The notes under the pieces: model-generated
Seen by the model: the letters and a program-made list of their open reading frames with translations, nothing else
Database searches by the model: none
What the model was told of the DNA's origin: nothing
Translations under genes and position numbers: made by a program
Source of the DNA: Lachnospiraceae bacterium
Lineage (GTDB): Bacteria > Bacillota > Clostridia > Lachnospirales > Lachnospiraceae
Assembly: GCA_017470935.1 (NCBI GenBank)
Contig: JAFUXG010000059.1
Coordinates: 62,001 to 126,000, forward strand
DNA length: 64,000 nucleotides
Direction of reading: 5' to 3'
Shown here: one piece after another, positions 42,075-51,216 of the stretch
Position numbering within the stretch: the first letter of the stretch is position 1
Layout: every line of letters begins with the position of its first letter

Positions 42075-42116
42075 AAAGGGAGCTTCCAATTAACTATTGG
42101 TAACATCCCCCCCTTT
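42075..42116 (-). terminator. Terminator-like hairpin
   Basis: AAAGGG (42075-42080) pairs with CCCTTT (42111-42116), with an inner CCAAT/ATTGG stem, followed on the minus strand by TTTTATTATATTTTG. It would end transcription coming from the LytTR side before the HAD gene. Confidence 0.6.
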
Positions 42117-42127
42117 AATAACAAAGA

Positions 42128-42256
42128 TTACTCCTTACTTAAATAATCATCAATCCATAATCTCATACTAATTGGTGAATCATAATCCTTCAACATTTCA
42201 TCTGTTTCTATGCATGTGAATTTATCTATCAAATATTTATTTTTATCTGATAATTT
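42128..42256 (-). other. Short open frame, possible relic
   Basis: About 42 codons on the minus strand read YLIDKFTCIETDEMLKDYDS, then MRLWIDDYLSKE and stop. No start codon or ribosome site is convincing. Its composition is protein-like, so it may be the 3' end of a lost gene. The rest of 42257-42349 shows nothing. Confidence 0.3.
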
Positions 42257-42349
42257 TTATATTTCATAATTCATTATTTTATAGTATATCATAGTTATCG
42301 AAAGAATACACTAATAATTTAATGATAAATTTCTCACCCATTCCACAAT

Positions 42350-42766
42350 CTACTTAATATCCGCATATTCCCTCTTCACTTCCTTATATCTTGCCTTCGG
42401 AACTGATATCTTGACACCGTTATCCAGTGTCATAACATAGCTGTTGATATTTCTGATATGCTGCATATTGACAAGATAACTCTTATGCACTCTAAGAAAG
42501 CCATGTGCACGAAGAAGCTGTTCAAAGGTATCCAGCTTTTCATATATATGAAAGTCCTGATCTTTAAGATGAACAATATTTCTGTGTCCCATAGTCTCAA
42601 TGTAAATGATCTCAAAAGCACCCACGCTTACATTGCCCTCAACGCATGACAGCAGTAATTTATCCTTAACTATTCTAATCTTACTGCTGCCATCACAAAA
42701 ATTCCCGGCACCTGTGTCAATAACTTTGACGCAATCCTTTTCATCATTTAAAAGCTTATTATTCAT
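42350..42766 (-). CDS. LytTR-family transcriptional regulator, stand-alone
   Basis: A 138-residue regulator made of a short N-terminus and a LytTR DNA-binding domain (about residues 40-136): FEIIYIETMGHRNIVHLKDQ, then LLRAHGFLRVHKSYLVNMQH and LDNGVKISVPKARYKEVK. The F-x-R-x-H-x-S-x-x-V-N core is diagnostic. No receiver domain is present. The ATG at 42766 follows GGAGAGG; a longer frame lacks a site. Three 21-bp direct-repeat sites of the LytTR kind lie 2-7 kb away, around the genes at 45168-49188, and are natural candidates for its targets. Confidence 0.88.
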   Translation of the reverse strand: MNNKLLNDEKDCVKVIDTGAGNFCDGSSKIRIVKDKLLLSCVEGNVSVGAFEIIYIETMGHRNIVHLKDQDFHIYEKLDTFEQLLRAHGFLRVHKSYLVNMQHIRNINSYVMTLDNGVKISVPKARYKEVKREYADIK

Positions 42767-42858
42767 GGCTAATATCCTCTCCGTACGGTCAGGTGTTTTC
42801 AAACAAATTAATATGTATTTATGAATTCCTGTAATAATTTCTTTAGACTAATCTGCCT

Positions 42859-44115
42859 TCAAAACAACCACTTTGCAATCTTGACAAAGATATCCTCTCC
42901 CGTATCGGTATAGGAAATCGACGTGACATCTCCCTCAGAAAGCTCCTCAATCCACGCCGCATTTCCACCGCCGCCGGCACCGGGGAATTTAATAAAGCCG
43001 CCCCACGAAATATAGCAGAACCAGTCGTCACAGTTGATATCAGGATATATCTCCATAATTGCATCATTGCTAACTATGATTTCCTTATCATTTATCGCCA
43101 GCACCTCAGAAAGCTCCTCCTCTGTTCCTCTCTTAACGACATTGAAATTCTTATCAAGCAGTGATATTTCCTGAAGCTCCGTATATTGGGGATAGGAACC
43201 TACCTTAACCAAAGTAAATGCTGCCACAAAGAGACATACACAAACTGTACCCCACATAACCGTTTTCCGTATCTTATACGGAACATAGTCACGAATCCGT
43301 AGTATCCTTCTCTTAGCTGCCTGAAAGCTCTCCTCACCGTTAAATGCTGCCGGAAGCGCATTTATCTCCGTACTGATAAGCGAAGCACTCTTGATGATAA
43401 GCCTGCCGTATTCCAATGCTTCGATGCCTCTCCTTTGTATCGTCACCTTGTCACATATATCCTCCATGTCCTCCTTAAGCCTTGCAGTTGACAATAACAG
43501 ACACACATTAGGCCACAGCAGACAGCACAGAACATTCCATATTGAATATATCCACAGATGCTTGAGCCTTATATGTGTCTTTTCATGAAGAATTATGGTA
43601 TCAAGTTCATTTACATCAAGCTTTTCAATAAGAATTTCCGGCAGCACGATCTTAGGGGATATCACCCCTGTTACAAACGGCGAAATCGTAAGCTCACTTA
43701 TATATAGTGTATCACCCCTATGCTTCCACGCTCTTGCGGCAGACACAACCCTTCCCACCGCCCTGTTCCCATGCACGATCCATAGCGCGCTGATCAGCAT
43801 TCCCAGAACATACACATAACGCACTGCTCTTATCTTATTGCACAAGGCCAGCCACATTACAAACGGCCGCCCCACATAAATGTTGCTGTAGAACAACTTA
43901 AGCTTACCCACAAATGGTACAAGGGCAAGAACACTCCAAAGCATTCCCTTAGCAAAGACCTTATCCTTTAGTATCGTTCTTCTTATAATAAGAACCGCTT
44001 CCAATGCAAAAAATGATACTATCACGCACATTCCAAGCTCTATAACCATACATGCCATACAGAAATCAAACGTGCCTGCAATGCTTTTCAGTGTCAAATA
44101 TAACTGTTCGCTCAT
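42859..44115 (-). CDS. BlaR1-like M56 metalloprotease
   Basis: A 418-residue membrane protease-sensor. Four N-terminal helices precede the zinc site ELDTIILHEKTHIRLKHLWI (HEKTH), followed by WNVLCCLLWPN and EDMEDICDK, which supplies the third ligand region. A fifth helix (about residue 295) leads to an external C-terminal domain of about 110 residues that is not penicillin-binding. GAGGAG precedes the ATG. With the BlaI-family gene upstream it forms a protease-repressor signalling pair; the signal is unknown. Confidence 0.85.
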   Translation of the reverse strand: MSEQLYLTLKSIAGTFDFCMACMVIELGMCVIVSFFALEAVLIIRRTILKDKVFAKGMLWSVLALVPFVGKLKLFYSNIYVGRPFVMWLALCNKIRAVRYVYVLGMLISALWIVHGNRAVGRVVSAARAWKHRGDTLYISELTISPFVTGVISPKIVLPEILIEKLDVNELDTIILHEKTHIRLKHLWIYSIWNVLCCLLWPNVCLLLSTARLKEDMEDICDKVTIQRRGIEALEYGRLIIKSASLISTEINALPAAFNGEESFQAAKRRILRIRDYVPYKIRKTVMWGTVCVCLFVAAFTLVKVGSYPQYTELQEISLLDKNFNVVKRGTEEELSEVLAINDKEIIVSNDAIMEIYPDINCDDWFCYISWGGFIKFPGAGGGGNAAWIEELSEGDVTSISYTDTGEDIFVKIAKWLF

Positions 44116-44213
44116 ATATTTCCTCTCCTCTTACCGTTCCCACTTTTGTATTTATCCGGTTCACAGCTTTTTTCTGTTATTATCTTCTTTGTAAAATATT
44201 AATAATCCTCACG

Positions 44214-44633
44214 CTACCGCTTTTTCTTTCGAGAAGCTCTCTTCTTTCCCTTACTGCTTTCAAGAAGCTCGGTAAGCTCCTTTATCTGATCATCAGTCAG
44301 CACCACTCCATGAATAAATGATGCCAGTGCCATAGACTCATCACCTCTGTAATATGTATCAACAAAGCTCTTTCTCTTAATCTCCAGACATTCCTCTCTT
44401 GTACATTTTGCAAAATAGTGATACAGCCGGCTGTCATGCTCATCCACCGTATAGCCCACCAGCTCCTTCCTGCACAGATGGTGAAGCAGCACCCGCTCTG
44501 TTCTCGGTGACATTTCATCTATACTGTTAACTCTCTCTAATATCTCGCCGGATGTTATCCCAGCCTCACTGTCCCATATTACCTCCATAAGAAGCCATTC
44601 TCTCTCTGTTGGAAGTGATTCCTCATTTAACAT
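44214..44633 (-). CDS. BlaI/MecI-family repressor
   Basis: A 139-residue winged-helix protein: REWLLMEVIWDSEAGITSGE, then SPRTERVLLHHLCRKELVGY and LYHYFAKCTREE. This is the penicillinase-repressor fold with a helical dimer tail and a strongly basic end (KGKKRASRKKKR). CAGGAGGAT precedes the ATG. Its M56 partner starts 98 bases downstream. Cleavage by the partner is the expected release mechanism, inferred from the family. Confidence 0.85.
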   Translation of the reverse strand: MLNEESLPTEREWLLMEVIWDSEAGITSGEILERVNSIDEMSPRTERVLLHHLCRKELVGYTVDEHDSRLYHYFAKCTREECLEIKRKSFVDTYYRGDESMALASFIHGVVLTDDQIKELTELLESSKGKKRASRKKKR

Positions 44634-45167
44634 GCCTTATCCTCCTGTGATGATTTATTCATCTCTTATTACTCTCATTATATCATGTCAACTAAATTCG
44701 CACTTCGTGCTCATTAAGGTGCCAGATATAAGTTCTACTAAGGTTCGCTTTGCTCACCAAGTAGAAACTATTATATCATGATTCAGAAGTATTGTTAACA
44801 CTCATTAACAATTCCCATATTTTCTTAGTGACACACTTTCCCACACTTATATAAGTATCGTTCAAAACCACTCTCACGTAAAGGGCAACGTCACAAAAAG
44901 ACTATAAAATGACGTAAAACGACCATTGGAGCATAATATTTCCATACTTCATGAAATCTTCATTTTTTATTCAACATTTCTAAAATTCTTTTCGCATATC
45001 ACATGATATAATTTTGCAGATATAAAATATTATCCATGGCATACATGCAAAGATCATGCAGATATCATCATGTATATTGCAGCCTGCATGATACCAGAAT
45101 TAATACAGGTGTTACTCTTATGCGTGTACACACCGGATAATATCATCAAGGGAGGGGGATTATTATA
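44634..45167. other. Long regulatory gap between blaI-like gene and lipoprotein
   Basis: A 534-base non-coding stretch between divergent genes. It holds an ATTATATCATG repeat (44676 and 44770), a hairpin-like AGTTCTACTAAGG / CCAAGTAGAAACT near 44731-44770, a LytTR-type site at 44896-44926 and a TATAAT at 45007-45012 reading toward the lipoprotein. No open frame of interest is seen. Confidence 0.6.
44896..44926 (+). promoter_or_regulatory. LytTR-type direct repeat, site 1
   Basis: AAAAGACTAT (44896-44905) and AAACGACCAT (44917-44926), 21 bases apart. Direct repeats of about 9-10 bp at 21-bp spacing are the LytTR/AgrA binding mode. It lies upstream of the lipoprotein gene at 45168. Confidence 0.6.
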
Positions 45168-47471
45168 ATGGTAAAGCTATATAATGTCATGAACAAATGT
45201 CTGAAAAAAACCGGAATTATTGTGACTCTAATAATTTTTCAATTCTGCACTGCCTGTGGTAATAATGAACAGCCATTGATTAACAGCAATGAATCTGAAA
45301 AGCCACATATAACGACAAGCTCTGTCGATGAAAAAGACTTGATTTTCAGCAGAGATGTCATTGATCTGTCAGAGGTCAGGGGTGAGCCGTCCGGATTCAT
45401 GTCAGCTGGCAATCACATTTATTTCTATACAAATGAACAGGCATATACTTCAGGCAGTGAGAATCTTACTGATAATAAACCGGTTGCAGGAATCTACACC
45501 ATGTATCCCGACGGAACAGATATCCGTAAGGTCTGCGAGCCTTTGCTTGATGATGGAGAGTCCATATACAGCATACTGAAAATTGATGAAGATATTGTTA
45601 CTCTGGTGACAGATAAGCCCTCTACATCCGGCTTCACATATAATATTGTTACACTCGATAACACCGGACATGTTTCCCTTCGTAACGATATCACCGATAA
45701 GCTTTCACTTGACCCGGATGATTTCATAACACATATTATTATGAATGACAGCTCAGATTTCATCATTTCAACAGACAAGAATATCATTGTACTTGATGAA
45801 AATTACAATGATATCTTTGACATCAAAATCTCAGGGCTGTTCTTTCAGGGAATTGCAAGAACACCTGACGACACCGTTATATGCTGCTTTTCAGATGAAA
45901 AGGGCGTGTCAGTCCAGGCTTTGGACATAACTAACAAAGGTCTTGGAGAAAAAATATATCTTGATACATCCTTTATGGGTAATTCCGATTTTCTCATGAA
46001 CGGAAATAGCGGCTACGATTTCTATTGCAAGGATGATTCCGGGGTGTACGGATGCTCTCTGGCAAATGGTAATTTATCAAAGATAGTGGATTATATGGCA
46101 TCAGGGATTTCAATAAGTGATACATACGGATTAATTCCTGTAAATGATACAATGATATTAGGAACATCATCAGATATGACCGGCTTAACCGTTACTCTAT
46201 ATCAAAAATCAGATTCCTCATTATCAAGTGACAAGACTACTATTACATTAGGATGTATGCGCGGTGTGGATGATAATCTGCAGAGGTCTGCTATCGCATT
46301 TAATGAAGAAAATGAAAGCTATCAAATTGACTTTGTCGATTACAGTCAATATGAAGACCCGTATACGAAAATAAATGTGGATATAACCACAGGTAAAGCC
46401 CCTGATATTATCGACCTCTCTTATCTTCCGGTCAGACAATATGCCGAAAAAGGGGTACTTGAGGATCTGACACCATATTATGAAAATGATGATGATATCG
46501 GCATCGAACTGCTGATTCCTTCCGTTGCAAAGGCAATGCAGATAGACGGAGCATATTATTACGTCTCTCCAGGATTTGCCATCAACACCCTGGTAGCTGC
46601 GGCAGATGATGTCGGCGGTAAGACCGGATGGACATTTGATGATATGCAGACACTTCTTGAAAATAAAGGAAAGGATACACGACCATTTTTTGCAGAGCAT
46701 AAGGATGAGATCTTATATAATTTATTATGGGCAAGTGTTGATGACTATATTGACTGGAATACCGGTACGTGCAGCTTTGAGAGTGACGATTTCAAATCCA
46801 TGCTTGAAATCAGCAACCTTGGCAAGACCGGAAAAGCAGATTATGACGACGGTTCGCCTATGGATCCGCAGCTTTTGAAGGATGGAAAGGTACTTTTTGA
46901 CACATACTCATCAGGAAAAGCGTCAAGCATTCAGGAGTATGAGAAAATGTACGGGAGGGATATAGCATTAATCGGATATCCTAATCAGGAAAAAAACGGA
47001 AGCTATTTTCGCTTTGATGAATATGTGATGCTCTCCATCTATTCCAAATCCAAGTTAAAGGATGGTGCATGGGAATTCGTCAAAACCTTCATGACAAGAG
47101 ATTATCAGATAAATGAAAACAATTATATGATAGGAACTCCGACTAATCAGGAAGCGTTTGAAATGTATATGAAGCAGATGACGGCAAAAGAAATATATAC
47201 AGATGAGCTTGGACAGACAATCTCACCGACAGACTATGAAATGGGATGGGGAGATGGGGCTTACATACAGATAGGACCGCTTTCGGAGAAGGAAGAAGAA
47301 ACGTACAGAAATCTTATCGAGAATACATCAAGGGTATATTACGATGATGACACTATTGCCGATATTATCGTGGATGAGGCAGCACCTTACTTTGCAGGAC
47401 AGAAAAGTCTTGATGAAACTGCGGAGATAATACAGAATGTGATTACAATATATGTGAATGAAAACCGTTGA
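45168..47471 (+). CDS. Lipoprotein: propeller-like domain fused to solute-binding protein
   Basis: A 767-residue secreted lipoprotein. A signal peptide ends in a lipobox (FCTAC, Cys at about residue 30). Residues about 55-360 form repeated beta-rich segments (GIYTMYPDGTDIRKV, YNIVTLDNTGHVSL) like a propeller. Residues about 365-765 resemble family 1 extracellular solute-binding proteins (YTKINVDITTGKAPDIIDLS, then GKTGWTFDDM and SIYSKSKLKDGAWEFVKTFM). GGAGGGGG precedes the ATG. No ABC permease is adjacent, so it may act as a sensor or scavenger rather than a feeding receptor. LytTR-type sites lie on both sides. Confidence 0.7.
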   Translation: MVKLYNVMNKCLKKTGIIVTLIIFQFCTACGNNEQPLINSNESEKPHITTSSVDEKDLIFSRDVIDLSEVRGEPSGFMSAGNHIYFYTNEQAYTSGSENLTDNKPVAGIYTMYPDGTDIRKVCEPLLDDGESIYSILKIDEDIVTLVTDKPSTSGFTYNIVTLDNTGHVSLRNDITDKLSLDPDDFITHIIMNDSSDFIISTDKNIIVLDENYNDIFDIKISGLFFQGIARTPDDTVICCFSDEKGVSVQALDITNKGLGEKIYLDTSFMGNSDFLMNGNSGYDFYCKDDSGVYGCSLANGNLSKIVDYMASGISISDTYGLIPVNDTMILGTSSDMTGLTVTLYQKSDSSLSSDKTTITLGCMRGVDDNLQRSAIAFNEENESYQIDFVDYSQYEDPYTKINVDITTGKAPDIIDLSYLPVRQYAEKGVLEDLTPYYENDDDIGIELLIPSVAKAMQIDGAYYYVSPGFAINTLVAAADDVGGKTGWTFDDMQTLLENKGKDTRPFFAEHKDEILYNLLWASVDDYIDWNTGTCSFESDDFKSMLEISNLGKTGKADYDDGSPMDPQLLKDGKVLFDTYSSGKASSIQEYEKMYGRDIALIGYPNQEKNGSYFRFDEYVMLSIYSKSKLKDGAWEFVKTFMTRDYQINENNYMIGTPTNQEAFEMYMKQMTAKEIYTDELGQTISPTDYEMGWGDGAYIQIGPLSEKEEETYRNLIENTSRVYYDDDTIADIIVDEAAPYFAGQKSLDETAEIIQNVITIYVNENR

Positions 47472-47489
47472 TGTGGGGCAATATCACAA

Positions 47490-47520
47490 AAAAGACCATC
47501 AAATGATGTAAAACGACCAC
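47490..47520 (+). promoter_or_regulatory. LytTR-type direct repeat, site 2
   Basis: AAAAGACCAT (47490-47499) and AAACGACCAC (47511-47520), 21 bases apart, closely matching site 1. It lies between the lipoprotein gene and the Uma2 gene, 140 bases upstream of the latter. Confidence 0.6.
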
Positions 47521-47659
47521 AACTACCATGCATAACTTTCCTTATATTATCGCTTGCTATTTCCCATAATTTAAACTATTATAGATACATAAATGAAGCT
47601 TATTAACAAATACTCAAACTATACGGTTTTATATTATATCGCACAAGGAGATGATATAC

Positions 47660-48214
47660 ATGGATTCGGCACAGCACATTTCAATATATACTGAAGACGA
47701 TTATTACAACACTCCAAACGATGTCCGTTGTGAATTGATCGACGGTCAGCTTATATATGCACAGGCTGCCCCAAGCAGGATTCATCAGTCTATACTCATG
47801 GAGCTTTCACTAACAATAGGTAATCATATAAAATCAAAAGGCGGCAGCTGCAAAGTGTACCCTGCGCCTTTTGCCGTCAAATTACGTGACGACAGAGATA
47901 CGATCGTCGAACCCGACATCAGTGTCATATGTGATCCATGCAAACTTACAGACCGCGGATGTACAGGTGCGCCCGATTGGATCATTGAAATAGTATCTCC
48001 ATCCAATTCCAGCCATGATTATGTCAGAAAATTGAATCTGTATCTTGACGCCGGGGTTCGTGAATACTGGATTGTTGATCCGACAACCCAAAGAATATTC
48101 GTGTATAATCTGGATACTGACAGTTTCCGTGTACAGACATACACATTTAATGACACTGTCAAAGCTGGAATATATGAAGATCTGGAAATTGATTTTTCTA
48201 CATTAGAACTGTAA
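47660..48214 (+). CDS. Uma2 family endonuclease-like protein (DUF820)
   Basis: A 184-residue restriction-endonuclease-fold protein. It shows RCELIDGQLIYAQAAPSRIH, the acidic site VEPDISVICD, then PDWIIEIVSPSNSSHDYVRK, where E and the downstream K complete a PD-(D/E)XK centre. REYWIVDP is the conserved ending motif. The ATG at 47660 has AAGGAG; an ATG three codons earlier overlaps it. Uma2 proteins are numerous in cyanobacteria and some Firmicutes; their role is not settled. Confidence 0.88.
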   Translation: MDSAQHISIYTEDDYYNTPNDVRCELIDGQLIYAQAAPSRIHQSILMELSLTIGNHIKSKGGSCKVYPAPFAVKLRDDRDTIVEPDISVICDPCKLTDRGCTGAPDWIIEIVSPSNSSHDYVRKLNLYLDAGVREYWIVDPTTQRIFVYNLDTDSFRVQTYTFNDTVKAGIYEDLEIDFSTLEL

Positions 48215-48230
48215 ACTTCTGAAATAAAAA

Positions 48231-48273
48231 TGCAATCCGTCCTTGAAGCCGTAGACCTCAAAAACGGACTGCA
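48231..48273 (-). terminator. Terminator downstream of FliD-like gene
   Basis: TGCAATCCGT (48231-48240) pairs with ACGGACTGCA (48264-48273) with one mismatch. AAAAA precedes it on the plus strand, giving TTTTT after the hairpin on the minus strand, so it can end the transcript from 49188. Nothing else is seen in 48274-48441. Confidence 0.6.
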
Positions 48274-48441
48274 TATATCGACCGGTAGTACAGATGCACA
48301 TATCACTTGAAGAGCAGACGGTGGTGCACTAAGCGCGCTTTGTTTGTTAATGTCCCAGACTCCTTAGAGTTTTAGAGTAAATACATTCATAAACACATTT
48401 TTTATTGAGTATAATTTCCCGCCGGATAATCATATAGTTCA

Positions 48442-49188
48442 TCAGAAATATCCGTTATAGAATAACCCTCTGGTGAAATTATTATAATATGAGCCACTGT
48501 TGCCATAGATACTTCCGCCTGCATTTGCAAGCTGGTTAGATGCCTGGGAAACAATCCTTGATGCTGAATCAGATATAACTCCGGCATATGAGCTGCTTCC
48601 ATTAAAAAGCTTTTTCACCTTGCTCTCATCTGCATTTTTAAATGCTTCCTCATCAACGGAAAGCCTTCCATCTGTTCCCACAGATATACCTACCTCTGAT
48701 AAGCTGTTGCGCATAACTCCTGTCATTCTAGTCATACTGTTAGCCGCACTGTTTACCGCAACATTGTCCGTACCTTTGACAGATGAAAGTGTGTTATTGT
48801 ACTTACCCACGAAATCCGACACTGCCTTGTACACAGTATCCTTGTCGTATCCCTCCTTGGAAAACAGACTGTCCTTTCCTGCTGCTGTCAGCTTCTTCGC
48901 AGAGTCATTAAGCTCAGATGCCTTTGACTTTACAGAAGAAAGTGCCGTATTAGAAAATGCTGCCTGTCTGCCTGTTAAAATGCTGCCTGAAGACTCTGAT
49001 TGCTCACTGCTATTGGCTTTTTTTGACTCTGAGGTCGCAACCTTCGCATAATACGCTTTCGCTGCCTTTGCATAAGCTCCACTCCTCACACTGGCATACT
49101 CTGCAAGATTACTGTAGATGGAAGACATGGCACTTGACCTGCCGCCAAACAGACTGCCATAGCTTGAAAAGCCATAAAAACCTGCCAT
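48442..49188 (-). CDS. FliD-like small secreted or filament protein
   Basis: A 248-residue serine/alanine/glycine-rich protein. The C-terminal half resembles the end of flagellar hook-associated protein 2: AVSDFVGKYNNTLSSVKGTD, LSEVGISVGTDGRLSVDEEA and ADESKVKKLFNG. The usual N-terminal FliD domain is replaced by a short low-complexity region (MAGFYGFSSYGSLFGG). The tail is rich in N, S, Y and G. GAAAGGAGG precedes the ATG. No flagellar genes are nearby. It may be a surface or matrix protein; export is inferred. A LytTR-type site lies about 150 bases upstream. Confidence 0.65.
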   Translation of the reverse strand: MAGFYGFSSYGSLFGGRSSAMSSIYSNLAEYASVRSGAYAKAAKAYYAKVATSESKKANSSEQSESSGSILTGRQAAFSNTALSSVKSKASELNDSAKKLTAAGKDSLFSKEGYDKDTVYKAVSDFVGKYNNTLSSVKGTDNVAVNSAANSMTRMTGVMRNSLSEVGISVGTDGRLSVDEEAFKNADESKVKKLFNGSSSYAGVISDSASRIVSQASNQLANAGGSIYGNSGSYYNNFTRGLFYNGYF

Positions 49189-49335
49189 ATTACCGCCTCC
49201 TTTCGATAAAATGAAATACTCGATTGTTAACAGCCATTAACAATCCAGTTAAAATAAATGCAGTTAATACATCCATGTATCTTCTGCATTTATATTATCG
49301 CAAATACATTTACCAATGTAAATATAGTCATCCCA

Positions 49336-49366
49336 AACAGCCCATAAAAGTGCATAAAACGACTAT
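49336..49366. promoter_or_regulatory. LytTR-type direct repeat, site 3
   Basis: AACAGCCCAT (49336-49345) and AAACGACTAT (49357-49366), again 21 bases apart; the first half-site is weaker. It lies upstream of the FliD-like gene. Confidence 0.5.
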
Positions 49367-49442
49367 CAGCTGATTAAGTTCTAAATATAAAACAGCATTC
49401 AAAAAGCAGTAACATACCAAATGATACATTACTGCTCCAATC

Positions 49443-49991
49443 CTACAAAATACCGTCAAGCCCAAACAAACTGTTATAACCTGAATACATATTAGTTCCG
49501 TATGACATCAATGCTATCTGCTGCATTAGCAATTGTTGATACAGGAGAACCTTACTCTCGTCATCCTTACTATCTAGGTTTGTTTTGAGTGTCGCCGTCA
49601 TCTCACCATTTTCATCAAATACAAGAGAACACTTCTTAACCGGCAGTCCATTTCCCATGATCGTATCCTGGAATTCATTCCCACAGTACTTATCGAGTGC
49701 ACGAAACACCTTTTCCTTTAATCCGGTATCTGTCTGCATTCGGCTAAGTACACCTTCAGGAATTCTGCATTCAAATGTACTGCTTTCCTTTCCAACCTCA
49801 ATGTTGAATCTGTTATATATCTCCTTCTTCATGCCTGCCGCCTGTATGCTCTGCAGTGTGTTGTCAAACGAATTGTTATTGCGATACACATTCTTTACAC
49901 TGCCATATCGTCCTGTACTGCTTACATTTCCGACGGTATTACTCACATTTCCAACAGAATTCATCAAATTATTTAAAATGCTATAATCCAT
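49443..49991 (-). CDS. Unknown protein paired with FliD-like gene
   Basis: A 182-residue protein of no recognised family. The N-terminus carries a short repeat (SVGNVSNTVGNVSSTG). The middle (FNIEVGKESSTFECRIPEGV, then FRALDKYCGNEFQDTI and KKCSLVFDENGEMTATL) looks globular. The C-terminus is a helical, Met/Gln/Tyr-rich stretch ending NSLFGLDGIL. The ATG at 49991 follows GAAGGTG. There is no signal peptide. It precedes the FliD-like gene by 254 bases on the same strand, and both have N/S/Y/G-rich ends, which hints at a shared function. Confidence 0.6.
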   Translation of the reverse strand: MDYSILNNLMNSVGNVSNTVGNVSSTGRYGSVKNVYRNNNSFDNTLQSIQAAGMKKEIYNRFNIEVGKESSTFECRIPEGVLSRMQTDTGLKEKVFRALDKYCGNEFQDTIMGNGLPVKKCSLVFDENGEMTATLKTNLDSKDDESKVLLYQQLLMQQIALMSYGTNMYSGYNSLFGLDGIL

Positions 49992-50121
49992 CACTGCACC
50001 TTCCTTCAGCCAAAATCGTTGCTAAAATTACTATGTACAGATGTGATTATACCACGTATATTTTGCATTTTGTTGTAATTGCAGTGAATAGCATCATAAA
50101 TGTAGTGAAAAGACAAATATG

Positions 50122-50424
50122 TTATATATCACTATCCCATTGGTAATGCTTCATATCCACACACCCATTCTCTTTGAACTTTACCCCCTCCCTCTCTAGC
50201 AGCCATCTCTGCTCACGGAATCCCGGTGCAGTTCTTCCATCATGATTAACAACTCTGTGACATGGATAGTCTCCATAATATTCTGCTCGGCTTAATATCT
50301 TCCCCACCAATCTTGAATTCTTCTCACGACCAATCAACTTTGCAATCTGCCCGTATGTAGCGACCTTACCTTCCGGAATCTCATCAACAACAGAAAGTAC
50401 CTCATATACTATATCCTCATCCAT
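50122..50424 (-). CDS. MGMT-fold DNA repair protein, single-domain (ATL-like)
   Basis: A 100-residue protein equal to the C-terminal half of O6-alkylguanine methyltransferases: IPEGKVATYGQIAKLIGREK, then YYGDYPCHRVVNHDGRTAPG. The PCHR active cysteine is kept, unlike typical ATL proteins, where it is W. The first domain is absent. It overlaps the AlkD-like gene by 8 bases, giving a two-gene alkylation-repair operon. It may flag alkylated bases or transfer small alkyl groups. Confidence 0.85.
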   Translation of the reverse strand: MDEDIVYEVLSVVDEIPEGKVATYGQIAKLIGREKNSRLVGKILSRAEYYGDYPCHRVVNHDGRTAPGFREQRWLLEREGVKFKENGCVDMKHYQWDSDI

Positions 50425-51115
50425 TTTCTTTCTTCACCTTCAGCCCCTTAAGATATTCTTTCTGCTCCTCTGTGATTCGCCTGCTCTCCACCGATTTCTG
50501 AATAGCCTTATTGTGTGTCCATATATCGAGTCTTCTCTCTTCAATATATGGAAGCGTCGCCTCATACTGCTTAGCCAATGCAGTAGCAAAATACCAGGCT
50601 ATCATCATATTGATGTAATACTCCTCTGATCGTACCTCTGCCACCATAAGAAGATAAGATTCATCAAAATCCTCATCAAGAAAATGACTCATCAGCATTC
50701 CAATTGCAAACCGCACCGTGTATGTCTTATCAGAAACAATCCACTCTTTGATGCGTTCCATCAACAATGCTCTGTTCTTCTTGAAAACCTTCGGTGACAT
50801 CTGGTCGCAGGTCGCCCAGTTATCAACATAAGGCAGGAACAGTTCAATCTCGCTTATACATTTATCATAATCCTTGATCTCTGAAATGATAAATGCATGC
50901 AGCTGATTCTCATCAAAGGTCGAATGTGGAAGCTTCCTTAAAAACTCATCAATATCCTCCCTCTTTGCCATTGCCTTAGCCAGCTTTCTAAGCTCCGGAG
51001 TGCGCACGCCGATAAAGTAATCCTTTTCCACATTAGGTATCAGGCCACTTTGAAAATCCCTGTATTCCACATCCTGTAATGCATATAATTCTTTTTTAAC
51101 TTCTTCTGTAATCAT
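50417..51115 (-). CDS. AlkD-like DNA alkylation repair protein
   Basis: A 232-residue all-helical HEAT-repeat protein of the AlkD/AlkC group, which remove N3- and N7-alkylated purines. Family features include VEKDYFIGVRTPELRKLAKA near the start and VDNWATCDQMSPKVFKKN, where the conserved W and D line the DNA-binding groove. A following IAWYFATALAKQYEAT segment is typical. It is read with the alkyltransferase gene. An array of 13-bp repeats lies just upstream. Confidence 0.88.
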   Translation of the reverse strand: MITEEVKKELYALQDVEYRDFQSGLIPNVEKDYFIGVRTPELRKLAKAMAKREDIDEFLRKLPHSTFDENQLHAFIISEIKDYDKCISEIELFLPYVDNWATCDQMSPKVFKKNRALLMERIKEWIVSDKTYTVRFAIGMLMSHFLDEDFDESYLLMVAEVRSEEYYINMMIAWYFATALAKQYEATLPYIEERRLDIWTHNKAIQKSVESRRITEEQKEYLKGLKVKKENG

Positions 51116-51216
51116 TGATTTTAATTCTCCCTGTTAATACAACATTAATTATGTTCTTTCTATCCATATTATCATGTAAACATGTCATAAGCATCTTTAG
51201 TGTTTAGTTCTGCACG

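Noticed and set aside
44676..44780. Cloverleaf-like region between the BlaI-like gene and the lipoprotein considered as a tRNA
   Set aside because: No T-loop GTTCRA, no acceptor stem and no CCA end.
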